Program-made: the position numbers and the translations under genes | Assembly (NCBI GenBank): GCA_038323315.1 | Contig: JBBQGU010000091.1 | Span: 1-11,836 of the forward strand | DNA from: Stagnihabitans sp038323315 | Lineage (GTDB): Bacteria; Pseudomonadota; Alphaproteobacteria; Rhodobacterales; Rhodobacteraceae | DNA: 11,836 nt | Direction of reading: 5' to 3' | Notes under the pieces: generated by a model | What the model was told of the DNA's origin: nothing | The model's input: only the letters and a program-made list of their open reading frames with translations | The model's database searches: none | Shown: piece after piece, positions 1 through 7,135 of the stretch | How positions within the stretch are numbered: the first letter of the stretch is position 1 | How the letters are laid out: every line of letters starts with the position of its first letter

Positions 1-1078
1 GGGGTCGCGGCTTGGCGGCACGCTGCACGGCGTCGAACGGAAATCCTACGGCGATCTGCTGCTGGCGGCCTCGGTCGGGTTGTGCCTGTTTCTGGCCGGG
101 GATCAGTTGTTCCTGTATGTCCTGCCCATCGCCGTCCTGACCCTTGCCGACGCCGCCGCAGCCCTTGCCGGCAGCACCTATGGCCGCCGCTTTTTCGCCG
201 TCGAGGATGGCCAGAAAAGCATCGAAGGCAGCGCCGTCTTTTTCACCGTGACCCTGCTGGTCGCCATGGTCTGCCTGATGCTGATGACGCCGCTGGCCCC
301 CCCGAACATCCTTGTCCTGTCGCTGCTGGTCGCAGCCTTCGGCACGCTGGTCGAGGCGGCCAGTTGGCGAGGCTTTGACAACCTGTTCCTGCCCCTTGGC
401 CTGCTGATCTTCCTGTCGGTCCATGCCCAGGACCCTTTACCCGAGCTGCTGACCTTTGCCGCCTTCTTTGCCTTTTGCAACCTTGCCGTCAGTTACGTGA
501 CCCCCCGGATCGGCCTGACCAACCACGCCGCCCGCGTCTATGTGACCGCCGTTTTCCTGCTGCTGGCCATGACCGAGGTGCAGAATGCCCTGTTCCCCAT
601 CCTGACCCTTGCGGCCCATGCCTGGTGCCGCAACGCCGCCCCCTGCACCGCGCGCCATCCCGACCTTGATATCGTGGCCGGGGTGGCCTTGGTCAGTTTC
701 GGCTGGCTGACCCTTGGCACTGCCAGCGGCTGGAACGCCGTGTCGTTCTTTGGCCTGACCACGATGGGCATGATGGTCAGCCTGTGCGCCGTGGCCCTGA
801 CACCGCAAAAGCCCGCCCTGCGCTACAGCGTCATGGCAGCCCTGCTGGCCGCAACTTTGGCAACGCGCGCCGTGGTCATTGGCCTGAACCCGGCCGAGGC
901 GAATTGGAGCGGCGCCATGTGGCCAGTCACTGTCGCCTGCCTTGCGCTGTCGCTGGTGCCGATGGCATGGCCCCGGTCCTTCACGACATTGCGCGTCACA
1001 AAACTGACGCTGCTGGCGCTGCCGATCCCCTTGGGCGTCTACCTCTACGCCATTGCCATCAAAGGACTTTATCCATGA
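1..1078 (+). CDS. Dolichol/phytol-kinase-like membrane lipid kinase (5' end missing)
   Basis: The frame is open from the first bases of the window, so the true start lies upstream; the TTG at 80 is only the first internal start-like codon. The visible part is about 358 residues, very hydrophobic, with roughly 8-10 likely membrane segments. A block encoded at about 41-240 is typical of the SEC59/VTE5/DGK1 family (CTP-dependent dolichol, phytol or diacylglycerol kinases): RKSYGD, then LTLADAAAALAG, then YGRRFF, then QKSIEGS. The Asp of the second element and the Lys-Ser-x-Glu-Gly of the last are the conserved family residues. It would phosphorylate a lipid or isoprenoid alcohol in the inner membrane; the substrate cannot be read from the sequence. 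The stop codon overlaps the next start (ATGA at 1075-1078), which indicates translational coupling. The downstream acyltransferase and acyl ligase fit a lipid pathway. The family is fairly secure, the substrate unknown. Confidence 0.72.
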   Translation, partial: GSRLGGTLHGVERKSYGDLLLAASVGLCLFLAGDQLFLYVLPIAVLTLADAAAALAGSTYGRRFFAVEDGQKSIEGSAVFFTVTLLVAMVCLMLMTPLAPPNILVLSLLVAAFGTLVEAASWRGFDNLFLPLGLLIFLSVHAQDPLPELLTFAAFFAFCNLAVSYVTPRIGLTNHAARVYVTAVFLLLAMTEVQNALFPILTLAAHAWCRNAAPCTARHPDLDIVAGVALVSFGWLTLGTASGWNAVSFFGLTTMGMMVSLCAVALTPQKPALRYSVMAALLAATLATRAVVIGLNPAEANWSGAMWPVTVACLALSLVPMAWPRSFTTLRVTKLTLLALPIPLGVYLYAIAIKGLYP

Positions 1079-1920
1079 CGCAGCACCAGTTCACAGCCGC
1101 AGACGCCAAGATCACCGTCTATCTGGACGGCCCCGCATGGGACGATACGCCCACCGCAACCCTCGGTGCCTTCACCTGCAAGACCGCTGAATCCGGGGCG
1201 GATGTCCTGACCCAGGCCATCACCTCAATCCGCGACGCGGGCCTGCGCCAGATCATCGGCCCGATGGACGGCGACACCTGGCACAGCTACCGCTTTGTCA
1301 CCGAAACCGACGGCAGCCCGGCGTTCCTGCTGGAGCCTGCCGACACTCCGCTTGCGCTGAACGTGTTCCAGCAGGCGGGGTTCACCCAGATCAGCAGCTA
1401 TTTCTCGGCCCGCGTCCCCCTGTCCCAGACCGCCGCAACCCGACCCAACCAAACCCGGGACTTCACCATCGAACAATGGGACGGCACCAACCCGGAAGCC
1501 CTGTTCGATCAGGTGTTCGATCTGTCTGCCCGCGCCTTTGCCCGCAACGCCTTTTACAAACCGATCACCCGCGACGCCTTTCTGGCCATGTATATGCCCC
1601 TCGTGCCCCTGCTGAAACCCGACCTGATCTTCTTCGCCCGCCGCCCCGATCTGACCCTTGCAGGCTTCCTGTTCGGCACCCCCAACTATGCCGAGGGGCC
1701 CGCGCCCCGCAGCGTCATCCTGAAAACCTATGCCAGCCTGTCGCGCGGTGCAGGCCAGCATCTGGCCTATGCCTTTCACAAATCCGCCGCTGCCGCTGGC
1801 TATGACACGGCCATTCATGCGCTGATCCATGACGACAACCTGTCGGCCCTGCGGTCGGCGTCCGAGGGCGCGGACATCTTCCGCCGCTATGGCCTGTTCG
1901 GGCTGAAACTGGATGGCTAG
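1075..1920 (+). CDS. GNAT-fold acyltransferase-like protein, 281 aa
   Basis: The ATG at 1075 overlaps the upstream stop. The same frame stays open upstream to 784, but that part runs inside the kinase gene and does not look like protein. The 281-residue product has a degenerate N-terminal half with a GPMDGDTWHSYRF block at residues 62-74 and an NVFQQAGF block at 96-103, as in YghO-like GNAT proteins. Its C-terminal half has GNAT character: a beta-strand (residues 213-220), then SRGAGQHL at 223-230 as a loose acyl-CoA-binding R/Q-x-x-G-x-G/A motif, a helix, and DDNLSALRSA at 253-262. It is soluble, with no signal peptide or membrane segment. It probably transfers an acyl or acetyl group, perhaps to the product of the neighbouring lipid genes; that role is inferred. 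The gene overlaps the next one by 8 bases. The acceptor is unknown. Confidence 0.65.
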   Translation: MTQHQFTAADAKITVYLDGPAWDDTPTATLGAFTCKTAESGADVLTQAITSIRDAGLRQIIGPMDGDTWHSYRFVTETDGSPAFLLEPADTPLALNVFQQAGFTQISSYFSARVPLSQTAATRPNQTRDFTIEQWDGTNPEALFDQVFDLSARAFARNAFYKPITRDAFLAMYMPLVPLLKPDLIFFARRPDLTLAGFLFGTPNYAEGPAPRSVILKTYASLSRGAGQHLAYAFHKSAAAAGYDTAIHALIHDDNLSALRSASEGADIFRRYGLFGLKLDG

Positions 1921-3355
1921 CATTCTTGCCGACTTTGCCGCCGCCGTCTTGCGCCACCCGCAGCGCACGGCGATTGTCGATGGCAAGGGCCACCAAACCA
2001 GCTTTGCCGACCTGAAGGCCCGCGCCGACGGCTTTGCCCGTGGCTGGGCCGCCAAAGGCATCGGTCCCGGCGACCGCGTGCTGCTGGCGATGACCCTGAA
2101 CGCCGACCTGTATGCCAGCCTTGCCGCGTTATGGTCGCTTGGCGCGACGGTCGTGCTGCCGGAGCCGGCCATGGGCATCGCTGGCCTGCGTCATGCCGCA
2201 AAGGTAACCCGGCCCCGGGCATTTTGCAGTTCCGGTGCCTATGGCCTGCTGAAATACGCCCTCCCCGAGCTTTGGCCCCTTTGCCATCTGCGCCCATCCA
2301 AGGTGCCAGGCCATGGCCGCGATGTGCCAGCGCCCAAGGACACCGACATTGCCCTGATCTCCTTCACCTCGGGGACAACGGGCGCGCCAAAGGCGATCCC
2401 CCGCAGCCACGGCTTTCTGGCCGCCCAGCATCAGGCCATTGCGCCCCTGCTGCACAGCGCCACGCCACAGCGCGATCTGGTCGCCTTTCCGGTCTTTGTC
2501 CTGATCAACATCGCCAGTGGCCAGACCTCGGTCCTGCCCAGTTGGCGGATGTCCAGGCTCGCCCGGCTTGACCCGGCCCGGCTGTCGGACTGGATCGCCA
2601 CCCAAAACGTCACGCGCGCCCTGATCCCCCCCGCCCTTTGTGCCAAGCTGGCCAAAACCCAGGTGCCCCCCGGCCTGCATACGGTCTTTACCGGTGGCGG
2701 CCCGGTCTTTCCCGACATGCTGGCCAAATTGGGCCAAGCCAGACCGGGCCAAGCCAGACCGGGCCTGACGATGGTCTGTGTCTATGGCTCGACCGAGGCA
2801 GAACCGATTGCCCATATCGCGGCACAAGACATCACCGCACAGGACCTTGCGCAGATGACCGAAGGGCAGGGCCTGCTGGTCGGTCGCCCGGTGCCCGGAT
2901 TGAAACTGCGGATCGCAGGCGTTGAAATTCAGGTCGCAGGCGCGCATGTCAACGCTGGCTACCTGAACCCAATCCACGATGCCGACAACAAGATCCATGA
3001 CGCCGGCACCATCTGGCACCGCACCGGCGATGCGGGCCATCTGGACGATCAGGGCAGACTTTGGGTCGTGGGTCGCACCGGCTCGCAGGTTGCCCTGCCA
3101 CAGGGCCGGACCTTTCCCTTTCAGATCGAGGTTGCGGCCCACGGCTGGGACGGCGTGACGCAATGCGCGCTGATCGCCACTGCGGCAGGCCCCTGTCTGG
3201 TGATCGAGGGCGATGCAAGCCATCTGCCAACCTGGCAAATCCGGGCCCGTGACATCGGCATCGCGACGGTCAGGCCGGTGTCCCGGATGCCCATGGACCG
3301 CCGCCACGCCTCCAAGATCGACCGCGCCGCACTGCTGCGACAGATGGGCCTTTGA
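1913..3355 (+). CDS. AMP-forming acyl ligase (ANL superfamily), 480 aa
   Basis: The ATG at 1913 overlaps the previous gene by 8 bases in another frame. All core adenylation motifs are present: the P-loop FTSGTTGAPK (residues 151-160), the A5 motif YGSTEAEP (291-298), HRTGDAGHLDDQGRLWVVGR (369-388) with the ribose-binding Asp near 373, and the C-terminal catalytic Lys at about 468 in ASKIDR. The enzyme should activate a carboxylic acid as acyl-AMP and pass it to CoA or a carrier protein. At 480 residues it is shorter than usual acyl-CoA synthetases (about 500-560). The region TVFTGGGPVFPDML followed by YGSTEAEPIA recalls ligases near the OleC group; that resemblance is from memory and tentative. 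The hinge loop GRTGSQV departs from the usual GRxxDxIK. A 15-base tandem duplication lies just before A5. It is the last gene of the three-gene operon. Confidence 0.82.
   Translation: MASILADFAAAVLRHPQRTAIVDGKGHQTSFADLKARADGFARGWAAKGIGPGDRVLLAMTLNADLYASLAALWSLGATVVLPEPAMGIAGLRHAAKVTRPRAFCSSGAYGLLKYALPELWPLCHLRPSKVPGHGRDVPAPKDTDIALISFTSGTTGAPKAIPRSHGFLAAQHQAIAPLLHSATPQRDLVAFPVFVLINIASGQTSVLPSWRMSRLARLDPARLSDWIATQNVTRALIPPALCAKLAKTQVPPGLHTVFTGGGPVFPDMLAKLGQARPGQARPGLTMVCVYGSTEAEPIAHIAAQDITAQDLAQMTEGQGLLVGRPVPGLKLRIAGVEIQVAGAHVNAGYLNPIHDADNKIHDAGTIWHRTGDAGHLDDQGRLWVVGRTGSQVALPQGRTFPFQIEVAAHGWDGVTQCALIATAAGPCLVIEGDASHLPTWQIRARDIGIATVRPVSRMPMDRRHASKIDRAALLRQMGL
2731..2760 (+). repeat. 15-base tandem duplication inside the acyl ligase gene
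   Basis: Two identical 15-base units (GGGCCAAGCCAGACC) follow each other at 2731-2745 and 2746-2760, and a partial third copy (GGGCC) starts at 2761. They encode a duplicated GQARP (residues 274-283) in the loop before the A5 motif. The unit is a multiple of three, so gain or loss would keep the frame. Confidence 0.95.
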
Positions 3356-3372
3356 ACGGGCCGGTGCAGTCT

Positions 3373-3390
3373 GGCGACCAGCCTGTCGCC
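3373..3390 (+). terminator. Hairpin after the lipid operon, possible terminator
   Basis: A perfect 6-base inverted repeat (GGCGAC, loop CAGCCT, GTCGCC) starts 17 bases after the stop of the acyl ligase. No T-run follows, so it does not meet the usual rule for intrinsic termination. It is offered only because of its place at the end of the operon. Confidence 0.25.
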
Positions 3391-3511
3391 TGATCCGCAA
3401 GCGCGCGATTGGTCCACCGAATTTCGGCGCTGTCACGAGGCTGCGACAGCAGCCCTGGACCTGCTGCCCCCCACCCCGAGCAAATCACCGCCGAGGCTGT
3501 GACACACTGGC

Positions 3512-3540
3512 TTGAACTGCCTAAAACCGAACATTAGACT
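3512..3540 (+). promoter_or_regulatory. Candidate sigma-70-type promoter for the RTX protease gene
   Basis: TTGAAC at 3512-3517 and TAGACT at 3535-3540 are separated by 17 bases, and each matches four of six consensus positions. Transcription would start near 3547 and give a leader of about 195 bases containing the inverted repeat at 3591-3613. The match is modest. Confidence 0.3.
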
Positions 3541-3590
3541 GCGTGGCAAGGAACATTGACCGCAGCCACGATGCGCGCGGAACTGTGCAA

Positions 3591-3613
3591 TGCCCGGCAG
3601 CGTTGACCGGGCA
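3591..3613. repeat. Perfect 7-base inverted repeat in the protease leader region
   Basis: TGCCCGG (3591-3597) and CCGGGCA (3607-3613) are perfect complements around a 9-base loop. The flanking GTG (3585-3587) and CAC (3614-3616) could add three pairs past a bulge. It could be an operator or a leader RNA hairpin. It is not a terminator for the + strand, because A's rather than T's follow it. Confidence 0.5.
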
Positions 3614-3731
3614 CACTGGAAAAATGACATGGACGGGTTCTGCCTGTCCGCGACCCCTGCTCAAGGCCGTTAGCTGAACGCCTCCACATCACCCCAAATC
3701 GGCAGTGCTGCAACGGTTGGCACCCCGGCTC

Positions 3732-3736
3732 AAGGA
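3732..3736 (+). promoter_or_regulatory. Ribosome binding site of the RTX protease gene
   Basis: AAGGA ends 6 bases before the ATG at 3743. This fixes the start at MPDTIPKW, with no signal peptide, as expected for a type I secreted protein. Confidence 0.8.
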
Positions 3737-3742
3737 TTTTTC

Positions 3743-6700
3743 ATGCCCGATACCATCCCCAAATGGGTCACCAATAATCAGACCCCGAACAATCCCTATG
3801 ACAAGAGCGCCGATTACGAGGGCTATCTCGACTATCTTGGCGCGCTGACCAGCAAGGTGACGCCCGACCTGGCGGCTGGTGTCATCAAAATCAACGTCTT
3901 TGACCTGAACGACCATCCCGATTTCAAGGCTGCCGCCATCGGCGCACTGGAACAGTGGGCCAGCACCACCGGATTTACGTTCCAGATCATCGACGACCGC
4001 GCCTTTGACACAAAGACCGATTTTATGCAGGTGGTCAGCCCGGAACTGGGCGAAAAGAACGACGGTTCCGCGTTTTCCAGCGGCCGCCTTGTCAGCATAG
4101 GCCAGCGCTTTCACGACACCGAACCGGACCGCGCGGCGGTGGGCGGCTACGTCTTTGACAGCTTCATCCATGAATTCGGCCATGAATTTGGCCTGAACCA
4201 TCCCGGCCTGTACAATTACGGGGGCCCGGGCGGTGTGCAGATCAATTATCTGAACAACGCGACCTGGATCTATGATCGCCAGCAATACAGCATGATGTCC
4301 TATTTCGACGGCATCGATGTCGGAAATGCCAGCCGCTGGTCGCCCACCACCCCGATGATTGCCGATATCGAGGCTGTGACCCGCCGTTATTTCGCAACCG
4401 AAAGCAACGGCGTCTGGACCTATCAGGACGTCCAGCGGAACACCGGCGACGACGTCTATGGCTTTGGCAGTACCAACCCCTTCTATACGCTGACCATCAC
4501 CGGGCCGACCCGTGACATCGGCTTTGTCATCCATGACACCGGCGGTCACGATACCGTCGATTTCACCGACTCGAGTGCCGGAACCGTCCTTGACCTGCGT
4601 GCCGGGCAGTTTTCCAGCGTCAACGGCCATCTGAACAATGTTGCGATCTTTGACGGCCACAACGCCGATGGCACCGAGTATTACATCGAGGTCGGCATCG
4701 GCAGCCGGTTCGACGATACACTGATCGGCAATGATGGCGACAACGTGCTGGATGGCGGCACCGGCCGCGACCGTCTGGCCGGGCAGGACGGTGACGATAC
4801 CTATTACGTCGATAACAGACGCGATATCGTGTTCGAGACGGCCAATGGCGGGATGGACACGATCATCGTCGTCGCGGGCCGCTATTCTTTGCAGGACGCG
4901 GCCAATGTCGAAAGCATCCTGTTTGATCGCGACCATGACTATGATTATCAAACGCTGCCCGCCGAACCGGGGCCGGACGGTCCTGACGGCCGTCCCCGCG
5001 GTCTGCACCTGATCGGCAACGATCTGGACAACCTGCTGGAAGGCGGTGAGGGGCATGACCTGATCCGGGGCGGTGCCGGCAATGATACAGTGATCGGGGG
5101 CCGCGATACGCTGGCCAGCCGTGACATCAACAACACCATCGACGCCATGGATCTGGACGATCAGACCGAAAGCCTGGATGTCGGTGACGACCTTTATGGC
5201 GGCAATGGCGACGACGCCATTCTGGGCGGGGCGGGCGACGATCTGCTGAACGGTGGTGCTGGCAACGACACGCTGTTCGGTCAGGCCGGGGCAGATGTGT
5301 TTGTCGGCGGTGCCGGCAGTGACACGGTCGACTACAGCCGAGAAAGCCCGTTCCAACTGCTGGTCAACCTGCGCACCAACATGGCCGCTGGCGGCACCGG
5401 GTCGGGCGACACCTTCTTTGGGATCGAGAATCTGATCGGCTCGGATGACCGGCTCGACCGGTTTATCGGCACTCTGGATGGCAACCACTTCATCGGCAAA
5501 GGTGGCGGCGACTATTTCAACGGCGGTCGAGGGGATGACACACTGGATGGCGGCGCGGACGGCGATATCCTGTTTGGCGGCGGCGGCGATGACCTGATCT
5601 TCGGCGGCTCGGGTCAGGATGCGCTGCATGGCGACGGCGGCACCGACACGGTCAGCTATGCCACCAGCAAGGCTGCGGTCCGGGTCGATCTGACCACCGG
5701 CACCGGCAGCCGGGGCGACGCCGAAGGACCGGTGCAGATCGTCGGCACCGGCACGATCATTCAGGACGAGTTCTTGTTCAGTATCGAAAACCTGATCGGG
5801 TCAAGATACGGTGACAAACTGAGCGGTGACAACGGCGTCAATGTGCTGGACGGCGGCAAAGGCGACGACACGCTGGCAGGCGGCGCGGGCCACGACCGGT
5901 TGATCGGCGGCGCGGGCTTTGACACGGCGGATTATGCGTCTGCGACACAGGCGGTGACGGTCGACCTTGCCGCAGGGACGGGCGCTGACGATGACCTGAC
6001 CTCGATCGAGAATGCGGCGGGATCGGCGCTGGATGACCGGATGACCGGCACGCCCGGGATGAACACGCTGGCCGGGCAGGGCGGCAACGACAGCCTGTAT
6101 GGCGGCGCCAGCCAGGATGTGCTGGTCGGGGATTTCCTGCCGATCCCGGTTTCGGGCGTGGGGATGGGCAGCGGATATGAAACCCTGCCTCCGGGTGCGA
6201 CCAACAACTCGGTCGCCACGGCGGTGGACCTGACGAACAACTTTACGATGGTGGCCGATGCTGACATCGCCCTCGCAACCACGGTGCCCCACACCACCAT
6301 TCAGGCGACCGGCAACGGCGAGGCGGGCTATTACAGCATCACGCTGAACGCCCACACGGTCCTGACGCTGGACATGGACCGCACCAGCGGGGGGTATGAC
6401 AGCTTGATCGTGCTGCACGATGCCAATGGCAATGTCGTCGCGGAAAACGACGATGGTGGCGGCGATACCGGGTCGGATCAACTGACCGATTCGCAGCTCA
6501 GCTTCAGCGCTGTGCAGGCTGGCACCTACACTATCGTTGTCGGGTCGTGGGACAGGGGGTTTTCTGCCGCAGTGCCGGATGGGGCAGGGTATACGCTGCA
6601 TGTCTCGGTCGCGACCGAACCCCTGCCGGCACAGGTCGGCATCGCGGGCGACGATCTGCTGAACGGTGGCGCGGGGGACGACGTCATCGATGGCGGCGGG

Positions 6701-7075
6701 GGCGACGATGTGCTGATCGGCAGCACCGGGTCGGATCGGTTGAAGGGCGGCAGCGGCAGCGACAGCTTTGTCTTTAACGCGGCCTTAGACGCGACGAATG
6801 TGGACCGGATCGCGGATTTCAACGCAGGTCAGGACATGATCCAGCTTGGCAAGGCGGTCATGGCGGCGTTGGGCGCACTCGGCGGCTTGTCGGCGGCGGC
6901 GTTTTATCAAAGCACCGACGGTGGCGCGCATGACGCCAGCGACCGCATCCTTTACAACACGCAAGGCGGCCAACTGTGCTACGACGCCGACGGCAATGGC
7001 AGCGACACCGCGATCCAGATCGCCGACCTGTCGGCGGGCCTTGACCTGACGGCGGCCAATTTCGAGGTGATCTGA
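3743..7075 (+). CDS. Secreted serralysin-like RTX metalloprotease (M10 family) with PPC domain
   Basis: The 1110-residue protein is a metzincin. The zinc motif HEFGHEFGLNHP is at residues 143-154 (ligands H143, H147, H153; catalytic E144), and the Met-turn SMMSY is at 183-187 with the serralysin-type Tyr at 187. A large RTX region follows (about 321-795), with many GGxGxDxLxGG nonapeptides that bind calcium and fold outside the cell. Three modules begin D-T-V/A-D/S-Y and lead into an SIEN or GIEN element (about 527-580, 635-695, 727-775). A PPC-like beta-sandwich spans about 815-957. A second short RTX block (968-1003) and a serralysin C-terminal segment follow (DRIADFNAGQDMIQL, then RILYNTQGG, then YDADGNGSD), ending in FEVI as is typical of type I secretion signals. 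There is no Sec signal peptide. It is probably exported by an ABC/MFP/TolC machine encoded elsewhere. Cys1079 stands where related proteins usually have Tyr or Phe. Neither a serralysin inhibitor nor transporter genes are adjacent. Confidence 0.93.
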   Translation: MPDTIPKWVTNNQTPNNPYDKSADYEGYLDYLGALTSKVTPDLAAGVIKINVFDLNDHPDFKAAAIGALEQWASTTGFTFQIIDDRAFDTKTDFMQVVSPELGEKNDGSAFSSGRLVSIGQRFHDTEPDRAAVGGYVFDSFIHEFGHEFGLNHPGLYNYGGPGGVQINYLNNATWIYDRQQYSMMSYFDGIDVGNASRWSPTTPMIADIEAVTRRYFATESNGVWTYQDVQRNTGDDVYGFGSTNPFYTLTITGPTRDIGFVIHDTGGHDTVDFTDSSAGTVLDLRAGQFSSVNGHLNNVAIFDGHNADGTEYYIEVGIGSRFDDTLIGNDGDNVLDGGTGRDRLAGQDGDDTYYVDNRRDIVFETANGGMDTIIVVAGRYSLQDAANVESILFDRDHDYDYQTLPAEPGPDGPDGRPRGLHLIGNDLDNLLEGGEGHDLIRGGAGNDTVIGGRDTLASRDINNTIDAMDLDDQTESLDVGDDLYGGNGDDAILGGAGDDLLNGGAGNDTLFGQAGADVFVGGAGSDTVDYSRESPFQLLVNLRTNMAAGGTGSGDTFFGIENLIGSDDRLDRFIGTLDGNHFIGKGGGDYFNGGRGDDTLDGGADGDILFGGGGDDLIFGGSGQDALHGDGGTDTVSYATSKAAVRVDLTTGTGSRGDAEGPVQIVGTGTIIQDEFLFSIENLIGSRYGDKLSGDNGVNVLDGGKGDDTLAGGAGHDRLIGGAGFDTADYASATQAVTVDLAAGTGADDDLTSIENAAGSALDDRMTGTPGMNTLAGQGGNDSLYGGASQDVLVGDFLPIPVSGVGMGSGYETLPPGATNNSVATAVDLTNNFTMVADADIALATTVPHTTIQATGNGEAGYYSITLNAHTVLTLDMDRTSGGYDSLIVLHDANGNVVAENDDGGGDTGSDQLTDSQLSFSAVQAGTYTIVVGSWDRGFSAAVPDGAGYTLHVSVATEPLPAQVGIAGDDLLNGGAGDDVIDGGGGDDVLIGSTGSDRLKGGSGSDSFVFNAALDATNVDRIADFNAGQDMIQLGKAVMAALGALGGLSAAAFYQSTDGGAHDASDRILYNTQGGQLCYDADGNGSDTAIQIADLSAGLDLTAANFEVI
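4715..6118 (+). repeat. Main RTX repeat region of the protease
   Basis: Residues 325-792 hold many glycine/aspartate nonapeptides such as NGGAGNDTL and DGGKGDDTL, arranged in several blocks. Between the blocks are non-RTX stretches, including residues 360-425 and 452-482, and three related DTVDY-like modules of about 50-60 residues. The repeats predict calcium-dependent folding after secretion. Confidence 0.9.
6185..6613 (+). other. PPC (pre-peptidase C-terminal) domain inside the protease
   Basis: Residues about 815-957 leave the RTX pattern. The features are NNSVATAVDL, then GYYSITLNAHTVLTLDMD, GYDSLIVLHDANGNVVAENDDGG, an acidic loop, AGTYTIVVGSW and GAGYTLHVSV. The D-S-x-x-x-L-x-D-xx-G-x-x-x-x-x-N-D-D element and the final AGTYTIxVG are hallmarks of PPC domains, which usually help secretion or substrate contact in extracellular peptidases. 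RTX repeats resume directly after it. Confidence 0.75.
6644..6751 (+). repeat. Second RTX block next to the secretion signal
   Basis: Residues 968-1003 carry about four RTX nonapeptides (from GDDLLNGGAGDDVIDGG to SDRLKGG) after the PPC domain. A short RTX block just before the C-terminal signal matches the usual serralysin layout. Confidence 0.85.
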
Positions 7076-7079
7076 CCAT

Positions 7080-7095
7080 GGCGGGCCGTCCCGCC
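7080..7095. terminator. Short GC hairpin after the protease gene
   Basis: GGCGGG (7080-7085) and CCCGCC (7090-7095) form a 6-base perfect stem with a 4-base loop, five bases after the protease stop. No T-run follows, so intrinsic termination is doubtful. Confidence 0.3.
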
Positions 7096-7135
7096 GGGAT
7101 AGGATGTTACAAAACACGCCGTGAACGATCTGCAC

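Larger units (their letters stand above)
3356..3742. other. Intergenic region upstream of the RTX protease gene
   Basis: These 387 bases hold no convincing gene. They contain three inverted repeats: GGCGAC/GTCGCC at 3373-3378 and 3385-3390, GCTGTC/GACAGC at 3429-3434 and 3445-3450, and TGCCCGG/CCGGGCA at 3591-3597 and 3607-3613. There is also a weak promoter candidate at 3512-3540 and the ribosome binding site of the protease gene. A small ATG frame at 3571 gives only 11 codons and was not called. Confidence 0.7.

Noticed and set aside
784..1074. Upstream extension of the GNAT gene frame
   Set aside because: It lies inside the kinase gene and encodes Arg/Gly/Ala-rich sequence; the ATG at 1075 gives a normal start with ATGA coupling.
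2129..3436. 435-codon open frame on the - strand opposite the acyl ligase
   Set aside because: No recognisable motifs, low-complexity Gly/Arg/Asp composition, and full overlap with a ligase carrying all adenylation motifs.
3603..3631. TTGACC at 3603 as a promoter -35 for the protease gene
   Set aside because: The -35 is good, but the sequence 17 bases on (GACATG) matches only two of six -10 positions.
3689..5629. 646-codon open frame on the - strand opposite the protease gene
   Set aside because: Its valine/alanine/isoleucine-rich, aspartate-bound monotony mirrors the RTX repeats. High-GC glycine/aspartate repeat genes commonly leave the antisense frame open. The + strand has zinc motif, Met-turn and RTX signatures.
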